Below, piece by piece: positions 1 to 10,900 of a DNA stretch of 43,748 nt; positions within the stretch are counted from its first letter, which is position 1, and every line of letters starts with the position of its first letter. The position numbers were made by a program, and so were the translations under genes. The notes beneath the pieces were generated by a model. It made no database searches. It saw nothing but the letters and a program-made list of their open reading frames with translations, and was not told the DNA's origin. Source of the DNA: Schoenoplectus triqueter (lineage: Eukaryota; Streptophyta; Magnoliopsida; Poales; Cyperaceae); assembly GCA_964058805.1 (NCBI GenBank), contig CAXKVV010000857.1, positions 1-43,748 on the forward strand, in the 5' to 3' direction.

Positions 1-85
1 ATTTAACCATTCATTTTCACATGTTGAACATTTTGTATTTGATAATTGCAAGTAAAATGTTGAATATCCTAATTATTTGTTATAG

Positions 86-1354
86 GAGAAAGGAGAAATA
101 TTCTTCTTCTATAGGCCGAAGGTAAACAAGGAGGAAGCTCACAGTCCAGATGATGTGCAGCGGATGTACATAGTCATGCGTCCAGAATCCGGTGAACGAT
201 TAGTCGAAGAAAAACAATCCTCAGATTCTGGCAAGGAAGGGGGAAAGGCTCTTCAGAAGGATGAAGGTGAGAAAGTCAGTGTCAAAAGTGATGCCCATAC
301 AGGTGGCCATGTCGAGGAGGTAGCAATCAATTTCATTAATAGATTGTTAAATCTGTTGTTATATATGTCATATAACGTTTAGGATAAATTTGGAGGTTTT
401 GAGTGGTTACAAATTATAATAGGATAGCCGCTAGAGGTTACAAATTGTCTCTTATTTACAAGCTGCACGGTTCTAAATCATATCATCACTTATTGTAATT
501 TCTCTTATATTTAAATGATGGAAGGAAGTGAACGTTAAGGAGCAACCATTACTTCGTCTGGCGATAATGGGTAAGAAAAGCTTGCCTGATCCAGGCAAGA
601 GAGGTCGACCCTTCTGGGGCCATATTGACCTTGTCACTACCAAACTTGACGACGTCAAAGCTGCTTTCAAAGGAGGTACTATATCTATCAATTATCAATT
701 CGGTTTCAAAAACATTTGCAACCCAAAATCACAGTAGAACTCCAACCTAGTGTACTTGCTCCCTTTTTTGCATGATAATATGATATGCCAATGACTTGTG
801 ATTGAATTTGTTTCATTTTGACAGAGGAGCATGACACCGCAACATGTGGCCGTCGCCACATTCCGGAGGCAAGAGCACTTGCAGAAGGTGTTTACAGGAT
901 CCTACGCCACCAGTCTGGTAGGCAGAACCACACACATCTCATCTACAAGCTGGAGTTCCCGGTGTTAGATGCAGCAGGTGTCAGTGGACCCCATGAGTCT
1001 CCCCTTGAAGCACTAAGCATAGACCGTGAGGCCTCCTTTATCATCCAAATTAAAAAACCTGAACAGCCTGGTGGGTCCCAGTTCAGGGGCTTGCCAGAGA
1101 AGCGCAAGGCAGCTTTTCCAGCTAGCCTGCAAGGGCAGTTTGGTCAGAAGAGGTATTCTCCAGCTGATCCACCAGATTTTTTGAATTACGAGGGATGTGA
1201 GTTCTTGCTGATTTCAGCCTCTGACGACTTAGAGGAGGAACTAGGGTTGGAGTTGAAGACCGAGTGCGATGATGAGAAGTGCTCGTCAGATTTACTTCAG
1301 ATGTTTGGTGATGCTGTCTCTACTAAGCCGCTGCTCAGTGGAACTTGGGAATAG
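86..1354 (+). CDS. 3' part of a conserved plant gene of unknown function (three exons)
   Basis: Three exons join in frame: 86-319, 525-675 and 825-1354 (stop TAG). Acceptors are tatag, ggaag and gacag; donors are GTAGCA and GTACTA, and exon phases agree at both joins. The 5' end lies outside the window, so the product is partial (about 304 codons seen). The visible protein starts with an aromatic stretch (IFFFYRPK), then an acidic, Ser/Lys-rich linker, a basic Gly/Pro segment (PDPGKRGRPFWGH), and a long C-terminal exon with a conserved-looking core (HIPEARALAEGVYRILRH) and an acidic tail. I see no signal peptide, membrane segment or catalytic motif. The look is of a soluble plant-specific protein; I cannot name a function. 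Codon use and intron sizes (205 and 149 nt) are normal for a plant gene. The gene converges on the AIG2-like copies downstream. Confidence 0.8.
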
Positions 1355-2131
1355 ATGCTTGGGAAAACTAGGTTTGGTTGTAGTAGTGAGGTTATAATTG
1401 TCAAGTGCGACTTTTTGGGGGATACCAGGGCCAATTTTGGAACCATGTGTAATATGTGAATGCAAGCCATGCTAAGTAGTGCTAGTGTAAAATCTTTTAC
1501 CTTGATGTTCATCCTTGGTTATAATTGCGTGGAGTGAATACAGAGTTTCAGGTTAGCACATCAGATATAGGACTGGCCTAACTGGCAATACGAATTATCA
1601 AGTGCTACCATAGATTTGTAGTTGTGCAGTCTTTGCTTAAACGGGCAGTCCATCTGTGTTGTCAACCCTTCTCTAGAATTACTGATATTGAAACTGCAAC
1701 CATCTAAGTTAACCCTTCTCCAGAATCACTGATATTGAAGCTGCAACCGAATTTCAAATTTCAAGTATAAAAAGGAATGGTAAATAAGAATCTGAGGTGC
1801 CGGTCCTTTTCAGAGTCGCTGACGAAGAAACAACTATAAAAATCTGATAAATACAAAGTGCGCGCAACAGGCCATAGTTAAGACACAGCAACACCTCTAC
1901 GGATTTGCAGAAATATAGCAAGTGTTAACCATATCATTTATCCAGGAATGTATTCACGTTCAATCTTTTCCCAGAGCACAGCAGTGTCATGGGTCTGTCT
2001 CATCACAAGAATTGTAATGGTGATATTGTATGCACAAGAAATTTGGAAGCATTGGTCATATATCTATATAGGAATCCTCTTTGTAGAAAGTTTAGACCTA
2101 CTCGGGTCTTTGTGGAATCAGGTTCCCCTAA
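1355..2131. other. Intergenic region between convergent genes; probable 3' UTRs
   Basis: No supportable coding exon here. The first few hundred bases are probably the 3' UTR of the + strand gene. Open frames near 1948-2372 (+) overlap AIG2-like exons on the other strand and have no support of their own. A short tandem duplication (1661-1748) is listed separately. Confidence 0.5.
1661..1748. repeat. Two diverged 41-bp direct repeats
   Basis: The segment at 1661-1701 (GTCAACCCTTCTCTAGAATT...) recurs at 1708-1748 (GTTAACCCTTCTCCAGAATC...) with four or so substitutions, separated by 6 bp. It is a local tandem duplication in the 3' flank of the upstream gene. No function is apparent. Confidence 0.8.
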
Positions 2132-3342
2132 TCACCGCATAAAACCCTTAGTCATCGCCACAAAGTCCTCCATGTGCAAGCTCTTCCATTCCTACAAAAG
2201 TTCACTGAATTTATCTGATACAATCATGATGCCTAACAAAAGGTTCTATTGCAGTTGTTACATACGACCAATTTCTGATCCAATCGAGGATGGACAAAAG
2301 GATCGCGTTCAGTTCCCTGACATGAACGACCTCGGTCTCCAGAAAGGAAATTCACATAATAAAGCTGTATGATATATGTGAAGTATAATTTGAATGGAAA
2401 ATGTCAAGTCTACCTCGAAATCCCACCCACCATATAATTCAGGGTCATCGTCATTACTCCAAATATATGCCTCAGCAAGCATTTTCTCTGATGTGTCCTG
2501 CACCATCATTATAAAAATAAAATAAAATACAATTTAAAGGATAAATCTAGTTTTGGACCTTTACTCCTTGGATGGTGAATCTAGTTTCTCAGTGTGTGTT
2601 TAAAATGAAGAGAATTCCAAGTGAGTTGTGATTCCAATGATATCAGACTTACAAGCAAAGATATCTCAACTGATCTCCTGACATACTCCACATCTTAAAA
2701 ATTATCTAATATTTCTAATTCATCATCAGTTAACCCCTTAATTACCTAAATGCAACAAACAAAGAAATGCCACATCACAGATCAGTGCCATCTCGGGCAT
2801 ACAGAATCATATTACTCGCAGAGCTTAAATCTCTCTACCAAATTGGTTGGATCGTTACAGAGGAGTACCGTCTTTTGAGCTCACTATAGAAAGTAGTGAA
2901 TAGGTTCAGCTTAATTGTCAGTAAAAAGACTTCAATGGAGTCTCCAGTCCAGCAAATCAGCACTGCAATTTTACATACAGCCAACGTAATAATCTATCCT
3001 CGACTGGTACGAAGGAGAAGGGAAAACAAACCTTCCAGAAACAGCCTTATTTTCTACAGGTAATATTGCAGGATAAACGCGGCCTTTTATGCTGAATCTG
3101 TGACTGCACAAGTGCACAACATCAAAAACAATTGAATTGTAAGTAGGATGGAGGAAACATTCACTATCTTTTTGCAAGGAAACGATAGAAAATTAGAAAT
3201 AGCTGTACAAGTTGGGAAGGAGAGCCAGTGGAGGAGGAGGAGGCACGCGCGTGAGGAGCACGTGCACCACCTCCTCCGCCATCAGGCTTCCGTACACAAA
3301 CACGTTGTGTGGCCCCAGCTGTGACGAAATCGCCGCCGTCAT
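2132..3342 (-). pseudogene. AIG2-like (gamma-glutamylcyclotransferase-fold) gene copy 1, frameshifted and stopped
   Basis: Five exons read on the - strand: 3342-3209, 3103-3032, 2745-2653, 2497-2414 and 2191-2132 (TGA). Exon 1 begins with ATG and carries GPHNVFVYGSLMAEEVV, the N-terminal strand and YGSL substrate loop of the AIG2/GGCT fold. Exon 2 gives HRFSIKGRVYPAILPVEN, exon 4 KMLAEAYIWSNDDDPELYGG, and exon 5 SLHMEDFVAMTKGFM. AIG2-like proteins are small soluble plant proteins; AIG2 of Arabidopsis was first described as induced by avirulence recognition. Two lesions are visible. Exon 2 is 72 nt, against 73 in the neighbouring copy (GGAAG instead of GGGAAG at its 3' end), which breaks phase into exon 3. 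Exon 3 also has an in-frame TAA exactly where the family has Glu in F-E-D-V-E-Y. The protein would also end early (GFM-R-stop). The exon 1 donor (GTACAG) is weak. Confidence is high for the family and good for the pseudogene state; sequencing error is the alternative. Confidence 0.85.
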
Positions 3343-3834
3343 GTCGGATCTCTCTCCCCCCTCTTTTCATTTTTATTTATTTATTTTGCAAATCGTACTC
3401 TCAATTTTTTTATTTTTAGGAAATACTCTCAATTTTCTCCCCCTCACTCCGTCTCCACAAAGACAAACACTTTCGGAACAAAGGATGTTTCTCTACATGT
3501 CCGATGAGAGTTTTTATTTTTTATTTCTGTGTTATTATTTATTTTTAATTTTAGTATTAGAGAGATAATTTTTAATTTAGAAACTTTAATTATATTTTTT
3601 AATTTAGCAACTCATTTCTAATTGCCACATCATATTAACAACTCGTTTATTTTAGCGTTTAAAATTATTTTTGTTAAATCTATTTATTTTTTTTATTTTT
3701 ACTAAATGACTTGACATAAATAAAATCTACAGATAGTTTCTATATTGGAGAGTGTTAATTTCAATTAGTATTTTCTCTAATTAAATCTGACATGACAGTA
3801 ATAAAAGATTTAGAATTGATTACTGCATTGAAGA
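3343..3834. other. AT-rich spacer upstream of AIG2-like copy 1
   Basis: This is the 5' flank of copy 1 on the - strand. It is T-rich on the + strand with homopolymer runs. I see no gene and no confident promoter element. Confidence 0.4.
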
Positions 3835-4110
3835 CGGGGCGGAGCCGGTCCTCATGATCGGGGGTTAAAAAAAAATTATAAGTATAATATTATAATTATT
3901 TTGAAAGTTAGTATATTTTTATAGTTTTTATAATGGAAGTATACTTTTAGAGGTGTATTTTTAAAAATATTTCTAGGTAGGATATATTTTTTTAATTTTT
4001 TTTGTTAGAATTAAGTATTTTTTTGAAAAATCAAATCAAATCACAAGTCTATTTAAAAAAAAACTCCAGGGGTCAGTAACCCCTCCAGCACAAACGTGGC
4101 TCCGACACTG
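3835..4110. mobile_element. hAT-type MITE, 276 bp
   Basis: The left end CGGGGCGGAGCCGG and the reverse complement of the right end, CAGTGTCGGAGCCACG, form an imperfect terminal inverted repeat around the core CGGAGCC. The flanks are ATTGAAGA (3827-3834) and ATTGGAGA (4111-4118), an 8-bp target-site duplication with one mismatch, as expected for the hAT superfamily. The interior is AT-rich and noncoding, so it depends on a transposase in trans. It lies between the two AIG2-like copies. The ragged TIRs suggest an old insertion. Confidence 0.72.
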
Positions 4111-4118
4111 ATTGGAGA

Positions 4119-5151
4119 TGCTCTCAGTCTCGGAATTCCTCTGTTTTGGTGCCAGTCCACCGCAAGTAATTATTATTATTTTTCAATTTTCGCCTGTTTC
4201 ATCTCTACTTTTTTAGTGGGAAGGGATTATCTCAATTTTGATAATAAATTTTTGAATAAATATAAAAAATTAAAGATAAATGAACTTTATAGATATATTA
4301 TTTTGATGGTGAGTAAAATTTTATGTAATTCATTATTATTTGTTAGTTCATCAAAACTCATTAAAATGTTATGTACCTTGCAACTATTTTAATTTAACGA
4401 TATTTGATAGACTATCAAATGATAATTAAATTATATAAAATTTAAATTGTCATCAATCTACAAGTAAAAAGCATATTTATAAAAAAAATATATTTTTAGT
4501 TTTTTTATATATTTATTTGAAGATCATAACCATTTAGAACTATATGCCAACAATAACATGGTGTATTCAGAATAAATTGTCTTCATTGCATTGCATGTGG
4601 CAACGAGCTTTATTATATGCTGAGTGCGACAAATATATAAACTACATAATTCTGAACAAGCAGGTACAATTTGTTTGATTATAGTGAGGAACACACGTAC
4701 TATAAGGCACTGTAGATCCATTAGTTTGTTCAACTATTCCTGTGAATTGCTTACTAATAGATTGATGTGCACTATATACAGGTTGATTGATAATACAAAA
4801 ATGACACTTTACTATCTTATGTTGGGTTTTGACTTTTGAGCAATTGTCAGGGAGGAAATTTACTTTGATAAATAAAAAATTATTGGTATGAACTCGGATA
4901 GCTTTAGACAAAAAAAAAACTACTATAGATGTATTTTAGGTTGTCATGTAGGAACATTCTCTGCTACATATTATATTTGTATTTGGTGTTTTTGTTTTGC
5001 GGCGAGGGTAAGATTAGATTATTTCTTTGATAAATATATTCTTTCATATATGAAGTAAAATCTACAAATAAAAAAAAGGCTAGAGAGATGGGTGTTAAAA
5101 ACATTGAAAATATGAATGGAACTTCTTTAGGTAAACGGGTAAATGAAATTG
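4119..5151. other. AT-rich spacer where exons 4-5 of AIG2-like copy 2 would be expected
   Basis: Searching both strands by eye I find no remnant of an AIG2-like exon 5 (the S-L-H-M-E-D-F motif) and nothing after the truncated exon 4 near 5152. Short open frames in this interval overlap each other on both strands and have no family resemblance. Confidence 0.5.
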
Positions 5152-6413
5152 TCTCCATACATATGCCTCAGCGAGCAGCTTTTCTGATCTTTACTGTACC
5201 ACAACTTTTGCACTGATTCATCAATTCATGTTCTTTTTTTTCCTTCGTCACTTCAAAAGCAAGTTCCAAATGTTGAAACTAATTTCTCAACGAGCACTTT
5301 GAATCAAGTCCTTGTGGCAACAAGTTGTAATTGTACTGGAAATAAAACTCACAGGCAAGAATATGTTGACAGATTTCCTGATGTACCTCTTATCTTCAAA
5401 TTTGTCTAATATTTCTAACTTAGCATCATTTAATCCCATGAGTACCTGAATGAATCAGTTAAGAGAAATAAATATGAATACAAAGGATAGCAAGTGTATT
5501 ATTATCAAGAAGTTTCAAAATTGAAGCCTGGTTATACTATGCTATCACATAAATGAATGTGGATTCTCTCTTCAGAACCTGTTGTGCTCTCTCATTTCAT
5601 TGTTGGATCTCACTATCAAGTTGGCAAAATGATAACTAATGCCTGGTTGTTTGTGCCACACCCATTTTAATTGATACAGAACCAGATTTTGTGTTTCAAT
5701 TTGGCATATTGTCTATGAACAAGAAAACATCCAGTTTCTGGTTTTCTACTAAATTAACAGTAAGAACTCTAAATAAACCCTTCACAGTACAAACTAGCCT
5801 AGACCTACAATTCATTACCAAGAATGTAAGAAGGGAAACAAACCTTCCCTGCGAGGGTGCTATTCTCTGCAGGTAAAATTGCAGGGTAAACACGTCCTTT
5901 AATGTTAAACCTCTGGCTGGAGACCATTTGACAATCAATAGTTCACTGGTATCAGACACAGCAACATATATTCACACAATTGACTACAGTGCTCGGCAAA
6001 ACAACGGTCGCTGTCTGGTTCTTCCACTCCAAGGTCAGATTTTGACATGTTGAGTGGTTATCTAACCTGATCAGTTTGATCTATGGATTTAAATCTTATA
6101 GGAGAACAAATGTTGCAATTTTTAGAGCATGAACGATCAAATTGGATGAATGTATATCAAATTACCTCAGAAACCAGAAACCAGTTAACTGAATGGCACA
6201 AAAGGTTTACCTAGAAAATATGGATTTACCAAATTGCATGGAACAAACTAATTGAATCTTAGTGTAAGGAAGGAATTGATGGAAATAGCAGTACAAGTTG
6301 GGAAGTAGAGCGGGTGAAGAAGGGGGAAGTCGCGTGAGAAGCATGTGCGCCACCTCCTCTGCCATCAAGCTTCTGTATACAAATACGTTGTGCGGGCCCA
6401 CCGCCGTCGCCAT
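5152..6413 (-). pseudogene. AIG2-like gene copy 2, 3' end lost
   Basis: Exons on the - strand are 6413-6295 (ATG), 5916-5844, 5445-5353, then an exon 4 remnant at 5193-5152. Exon 1 gives GPHNVFVYRSLMAEEVAHML, exon 2 QRFNIKGRVYPAILPAEN, and exon 3 VLMGLNDAKLEILDKFEDKR. These three are open, in phase and the same size as in copy 1 apart from exon 2 (73 against 72 nt), with GT donors and AG acceptors. Odd points: the YGSL loop is YRSL, replacing the Gly that normally lets the loop bind the substrate backbone. Exon 4 starts with TAA directly after the acceptor, resembles copy 1 only through AEAYVW, then loses similarity. I find no exon 5. It is a head-to-tail duplicate of copy 1, with the same strand and order. 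On its own it is a 3'-truncated pseudogene; see the finding on splicing into copy 1. Confidence 0.8.
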
Positions 6414-7922
6414 CCCCAGTTCCTCCCTTTCCCTCTACGGGGAACAATGATTTTTTTTTTCGCCTCTTAAAATCTTGACAATAGCTGCCATCCACAACGG
6501 GAGGTTTGAAAAGAGAATATGCGCTCGACAATTCAAATACTCAATTTTTTTATGATTGAATAATATTTTTGAATGATTTCGTATGAACCGAAAAAAAAAT
6601 TAAACTAAAGCTATGGTCCGAAAAAATTATTCGGACATTCGGACCCTTGTATTGTAAATTCAATCCCTCCATCTCTATCTGTACTGTATACAAATTCTGT
6701 GTTGGTCACCTGTCCGAAAAATTGCACCTACGTACTTTTTTTAATAAAAAAGTTGAAGAATGTTGTTCATGGACTGACAAATGCTATTAGTCTAAAAATT
6801 GTTTTGCCGAATTCCATTTAAAATTTTGCACCAAGCAGTTAATTAATTAAGCTCATCATATTTTTCCTTTAGCTTACATAAAAATATTATTGGATCGGCT
6901 TTAAATAACCTAGAGTTTTATTTTCTTTGGACTTTCATTTTCAATGCATTGACCTTTAAATTTTTTTCAAGAATTACCAAATAATCTTTAAACTTCTTCA
7001 GAAAATCTAAGTTGATATTAAATTTTAAACAACAACAAATAGACAAACATAAATGAACAGATTATTTAAAGGACATGTTTTAAACAATATCTTTAGATTG
7101 ATCTAAGTTTGGCACTAGGCATATTTTAATAATTAAGAATATTGACTTTTGACTTTTAATGTTACTTCAGAACACACTTTACGAATCAAGGCATGTCCCG
7201 AAACTTCAGAAACTTTTCAAACCCCCATTTTATACCATTTTTACGAAACTTCAGAAACAATGGAAAGCAGCAACAAGTTCAAGCCCATTGAAGAAAGTCA
7301 TTTCGGCCTCATCAACAATTTCAATCAGAGGCCTTATAAAGCTATAATAAATACATCCACAACCCTTCTGATTTCCAGTAGTCAATTGCTTTTGCTCGGA
7401 GAAGCAAAAGACGAAACCAAGGAACAAGAACAGGCCAGCTACTGGCATCGAAGATCTTAATCTTAACAGAAAATATTTGTCAAACCCAATCTTTGGTTCC
7501 TGAGACACATTCTTCTGGGATACACGGAACATATAAATTAGTACATTCGGATCATTCGAACTGAGCAGGCAAGCGTGGATCTATTGAAAATCTTGCTGAT
7601 TCTTACATTTGGATCATCATAGTTTTCAAGCAACATGAATTAATACAAGACTAGATTGATTCATCTAACCTCTGCCATCAATGACAAGGTTTTCCTAGAA
7701 ATAAACTAGCAAACTACCAATATAAACATCACAAACTTTAATCTATTCAACATTGCCTTTAAACCCCAGACTACCTAACTCACTATGAATCGTGTCAAGG
7801 TGTCAATGTCATTCTTTGTATAAGTCCTCAAGCAGAATTCACGAGTTATCCCTATCTCACGACCTGATTTGACATTACAACATCAGTAGCAAAGGATCTT
7901 TTCTATAGTTCCCATTGGAAGG
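6414..7922. other. Intergenic region; upstream flank of AIG2-like copy 2 and probable 3' UTR of the ARF
   Basis: No coding exon is supported. The part near 7150-7922 lies just past the ARF stop on the - strand, is less AT-rich than 6540-7140, and probably includes the ARF 3' UTR. Open frames at 7149-7460 (+) and 7251-7532 (-) overlap and match no family I know. Confidence 0.45.
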
Positions 7923-10900
7923 TCAATCAAAATGGTCATAGGAAATAGGAGAGGGATTGCTAGAGTTCTGATCACAACGACCAGTGCGCCACATATTTCC
8001 GCCGTCAGAACTACTGCAAGCTTGATTACTGGCAATGGCATTGTGGTGATTGTTAGTGTTGTTGCCACTGCCAACAAGATCACCCTCAAGGCTCATTTGC
8101 TGTACCTCTTGTGGGGATAGTATCCTTATGCACCTCACACAGGGCACAAACTCCCTGTTTATCATTTCAAAACCAACTTTTTTTCCTTAAAAAACAAGAA
8201 AGAAGAGAAGTTTGGCATCAAGAAAAATAAATTGGACAATAGAAAGAAACAGGAAACATACTCCCAAGGGTCGTCACCAACAAGAAGGATATCATCTTCA
8301 TGATCCTTGTAAACGAGCTTCCAACCAATTCTGCCGCGGTCTTCTAACTGCCCTTCTATGCTAAACATTCTCGCTAGATCGTGCTTCAATTCTTCATAGC
8401 CTGAGTACCTTGTTATGTCTATTGACCTTCCTACAGCGCCTCTTTTGTACACCTATTGTATGTGTCAAGAAAATAATATAAGGCCTGGTTAATTGCAGTT
8501 TCCTTCATTTTTATTTCTTTTGATACACATTTCAGTAACAGAGTAGAAAGAGTTGTGAAACACAAACCTTGGTGAAAGTCCGCATGCGCTGTAGGGGAGC
8601 TGTCTGCGGGGCCCAGGAGTTCCTATTCAAGAATGTGTTTTCATTGATTGTAGAATCAATGGAGTTGAAACCAATGTCAGAAACACCAAATGACTGAGAA
8701 ACCATGGATGAAGATATATCTTGTTGTGCATCCTTCGATCCCCTGTACTCATTCACAACATTCCCTGACAAATTACGATTATGCCCACCATCCAAGCTAG
8801 TATTGTTCCCCAACAATGTATCAGTTGTTCCAATAGGCAAGCTTCCCAATGTCCCATTCTCACCATTTAATCCAAACATGGAATTGCTGAGAGGGGGCAA
8901 ATCTTTGAACACATTCAATGGAGAAACAGGTTGGAAACTGTTACCCAAAAGCCCATCAGCCGGGGAGAGAGATACAGATGTGGCTGAAGATGTAGTATCC
9001 AGACAATCCAATTGCCCCACATTGTTATTTATGAAATTTTGTCCACCACCAATTGATCCCTGATTTTGCATCTTTGAAGTCTGCATGCATTGTTTAATAT
9101 GGTTTGGCTTATGCTCCACTACTTCGATGGGATTGGGACACAAATTTGTTACACCAGCCAGTTGAGGTGGTTTATCTGGTTTTGCATTAGGGCCATGTGA
9201 ACCCCTGGTAAATCCGCCTTGGGGTAAAATATTGCTGTTATGAGTGGAATTTGGAGAATTTGAGTTGGAAGGGACATCATCAGTAATAACTGACTGTGGA
9301 GCCCGAGGTGGGGTGACACTTGTTGTAACAACATTGGGCTGCGATATAGCGGGGGGTGCAGCTGTTGTTATGGCGTTCTTATTTGGCTGTTGCTGGGGTA
9401 TTATCATCTGAGGTTGGAGAAGCTGCTGTTGCATTTCCATAAGCACCTTTTGCTGATCATGTAGACTCATGGGAAATTGTGAAACAGGCAACATGGACTG
9501 ATGCAATATCTGTTGTTGTTGTTGCTGTTGCTGCTGCTGCTGCTGAAGTTGCTGTTGCTGAAGTTGCTGTTGCTGCTGTTGTTGCTGTTGCTGCTGTTGC
9601 TGCTGTTGTTGCTGTTGCTGCTGTTGCTGCTGTTGTTGCTGCTGTTGTTGCTGTTGCTGTGGCTGTGGCTGTGGCTGTGGCTGTGGCTGCGGCGGCGGCT
9701 GCTTCTGTTGCTGCTGTAGCCTTTGCAACAATTCCATCTTGAGTTGATTATCAGAGAAACGAATTGATTGATTTGATTGGCTAGGCATGATTTGTTGTGT
9801 TTGCAGTTGAGGAATTTGCTGTGGTGCGGCTCCCTGAAGCTTTTGATGTGGCAAACCTTGCTGGCTGTGAATTAGAGGTGGCTGTAATTGCTGTTGCTGC
9901 AACTGAGGTTGCTGCAACTGGCTTTGAATAAGAACTTGTGCTTGTACTGGGTTTGCTTGGGTTTGGTTCAATGGTAGCAGTGTTGGGTTGATCTGTGTCT
10001 GTGGCATCTGTTGTTGTTGTTGTAGTTGTGGTCTAGGAATAACCCCCAATTGGTTTAATGAACTAGAGACCTTGGAGGGATCATCCACAACAGGTTGGAT
10101 TTGTTGTGGTAATCTTGAGGAAGCATTACCAAATTGTATGTTGGTCATACCGGTATTGCCACAGTTCTGTTGTAAGAGCTGGTTTTGCAATGCTAGCTGC
10201 CTAGATATGTCTGTGACTCCCAGATTGTTTACCATGGCAGATCCAGCTAGGGAACGCATGTAGTCAGGCTGCATTGCCGCTTGTTTGGTAAAAGAGGAGT
10301 TTTGTTGCATATTCATCCACTGGACAAGGCTTAAGCCTGGCATTATTGTGCTCTGGGTCTGTGGGTCCTTGATGCAAATTTCCTCACCTAGCCAAGGCAT
10401 AGCTCTTTTTAACAGATTTTCCATCTCCAATGACTCTTCATCTGTAAAACAATTCTATTCCATATTAGTTTATCATAGACCAGCTCATAAAGAAAAAGAA
10501 ATTGAATAGTATTTCATTTTTCTTTCAAAAACATTACCCGGTCGGGAGCGCTTAGTGCCAAAGAAAGGAGGCGGGCATATGAAAAATGGAGCAGCCACAG
10601 GTTCAATCTCCCAAATAGAAACTCTATTCCGCCTCTCACCAGCTGCTGACTCATCCCAGCCAACCTAAAAATAATAACAAACTCGCTTAAAGAAGACGTT
10701 CACATGATGAAACAGGAATTCTTAATAAATTTAACCTGCAAATTGCGCCACTGGGAATTCTTCCACCTAACAGGATCCAAGTCACTAATACCAGTTATTG
10801 TACCCATGTACCTGTGTTTGCACAGAACAGTCATACAGAAATAAAAAAAAAAATGTGAGAAAATAGACAAAACAAAATCCAGGAGATTAATTTAAACATA

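Noticed and set aside
2309..2509. 66-codon open frame on the - strand as a separate small gene
   Set aside because: It is exon 4 of AIG2-like copy 1 with read-through into introns, not an independent gene.
7149..7532. Open frames on both strands after the ARF stop
   Set aside because: Likely ARF 3' UTR; no family resemblance.
8704..9063. 119-codon open frame on the + strand
   Set aside because: Lies wholly within ARF exon 12 on the other strand; a shadow frame.
9479..9742. Long Ala- and Leu-rich open frames on the + strand
   Set aside because: They are the reverse frames of the ARF polyglutamine repeat; no start context or family similarity.
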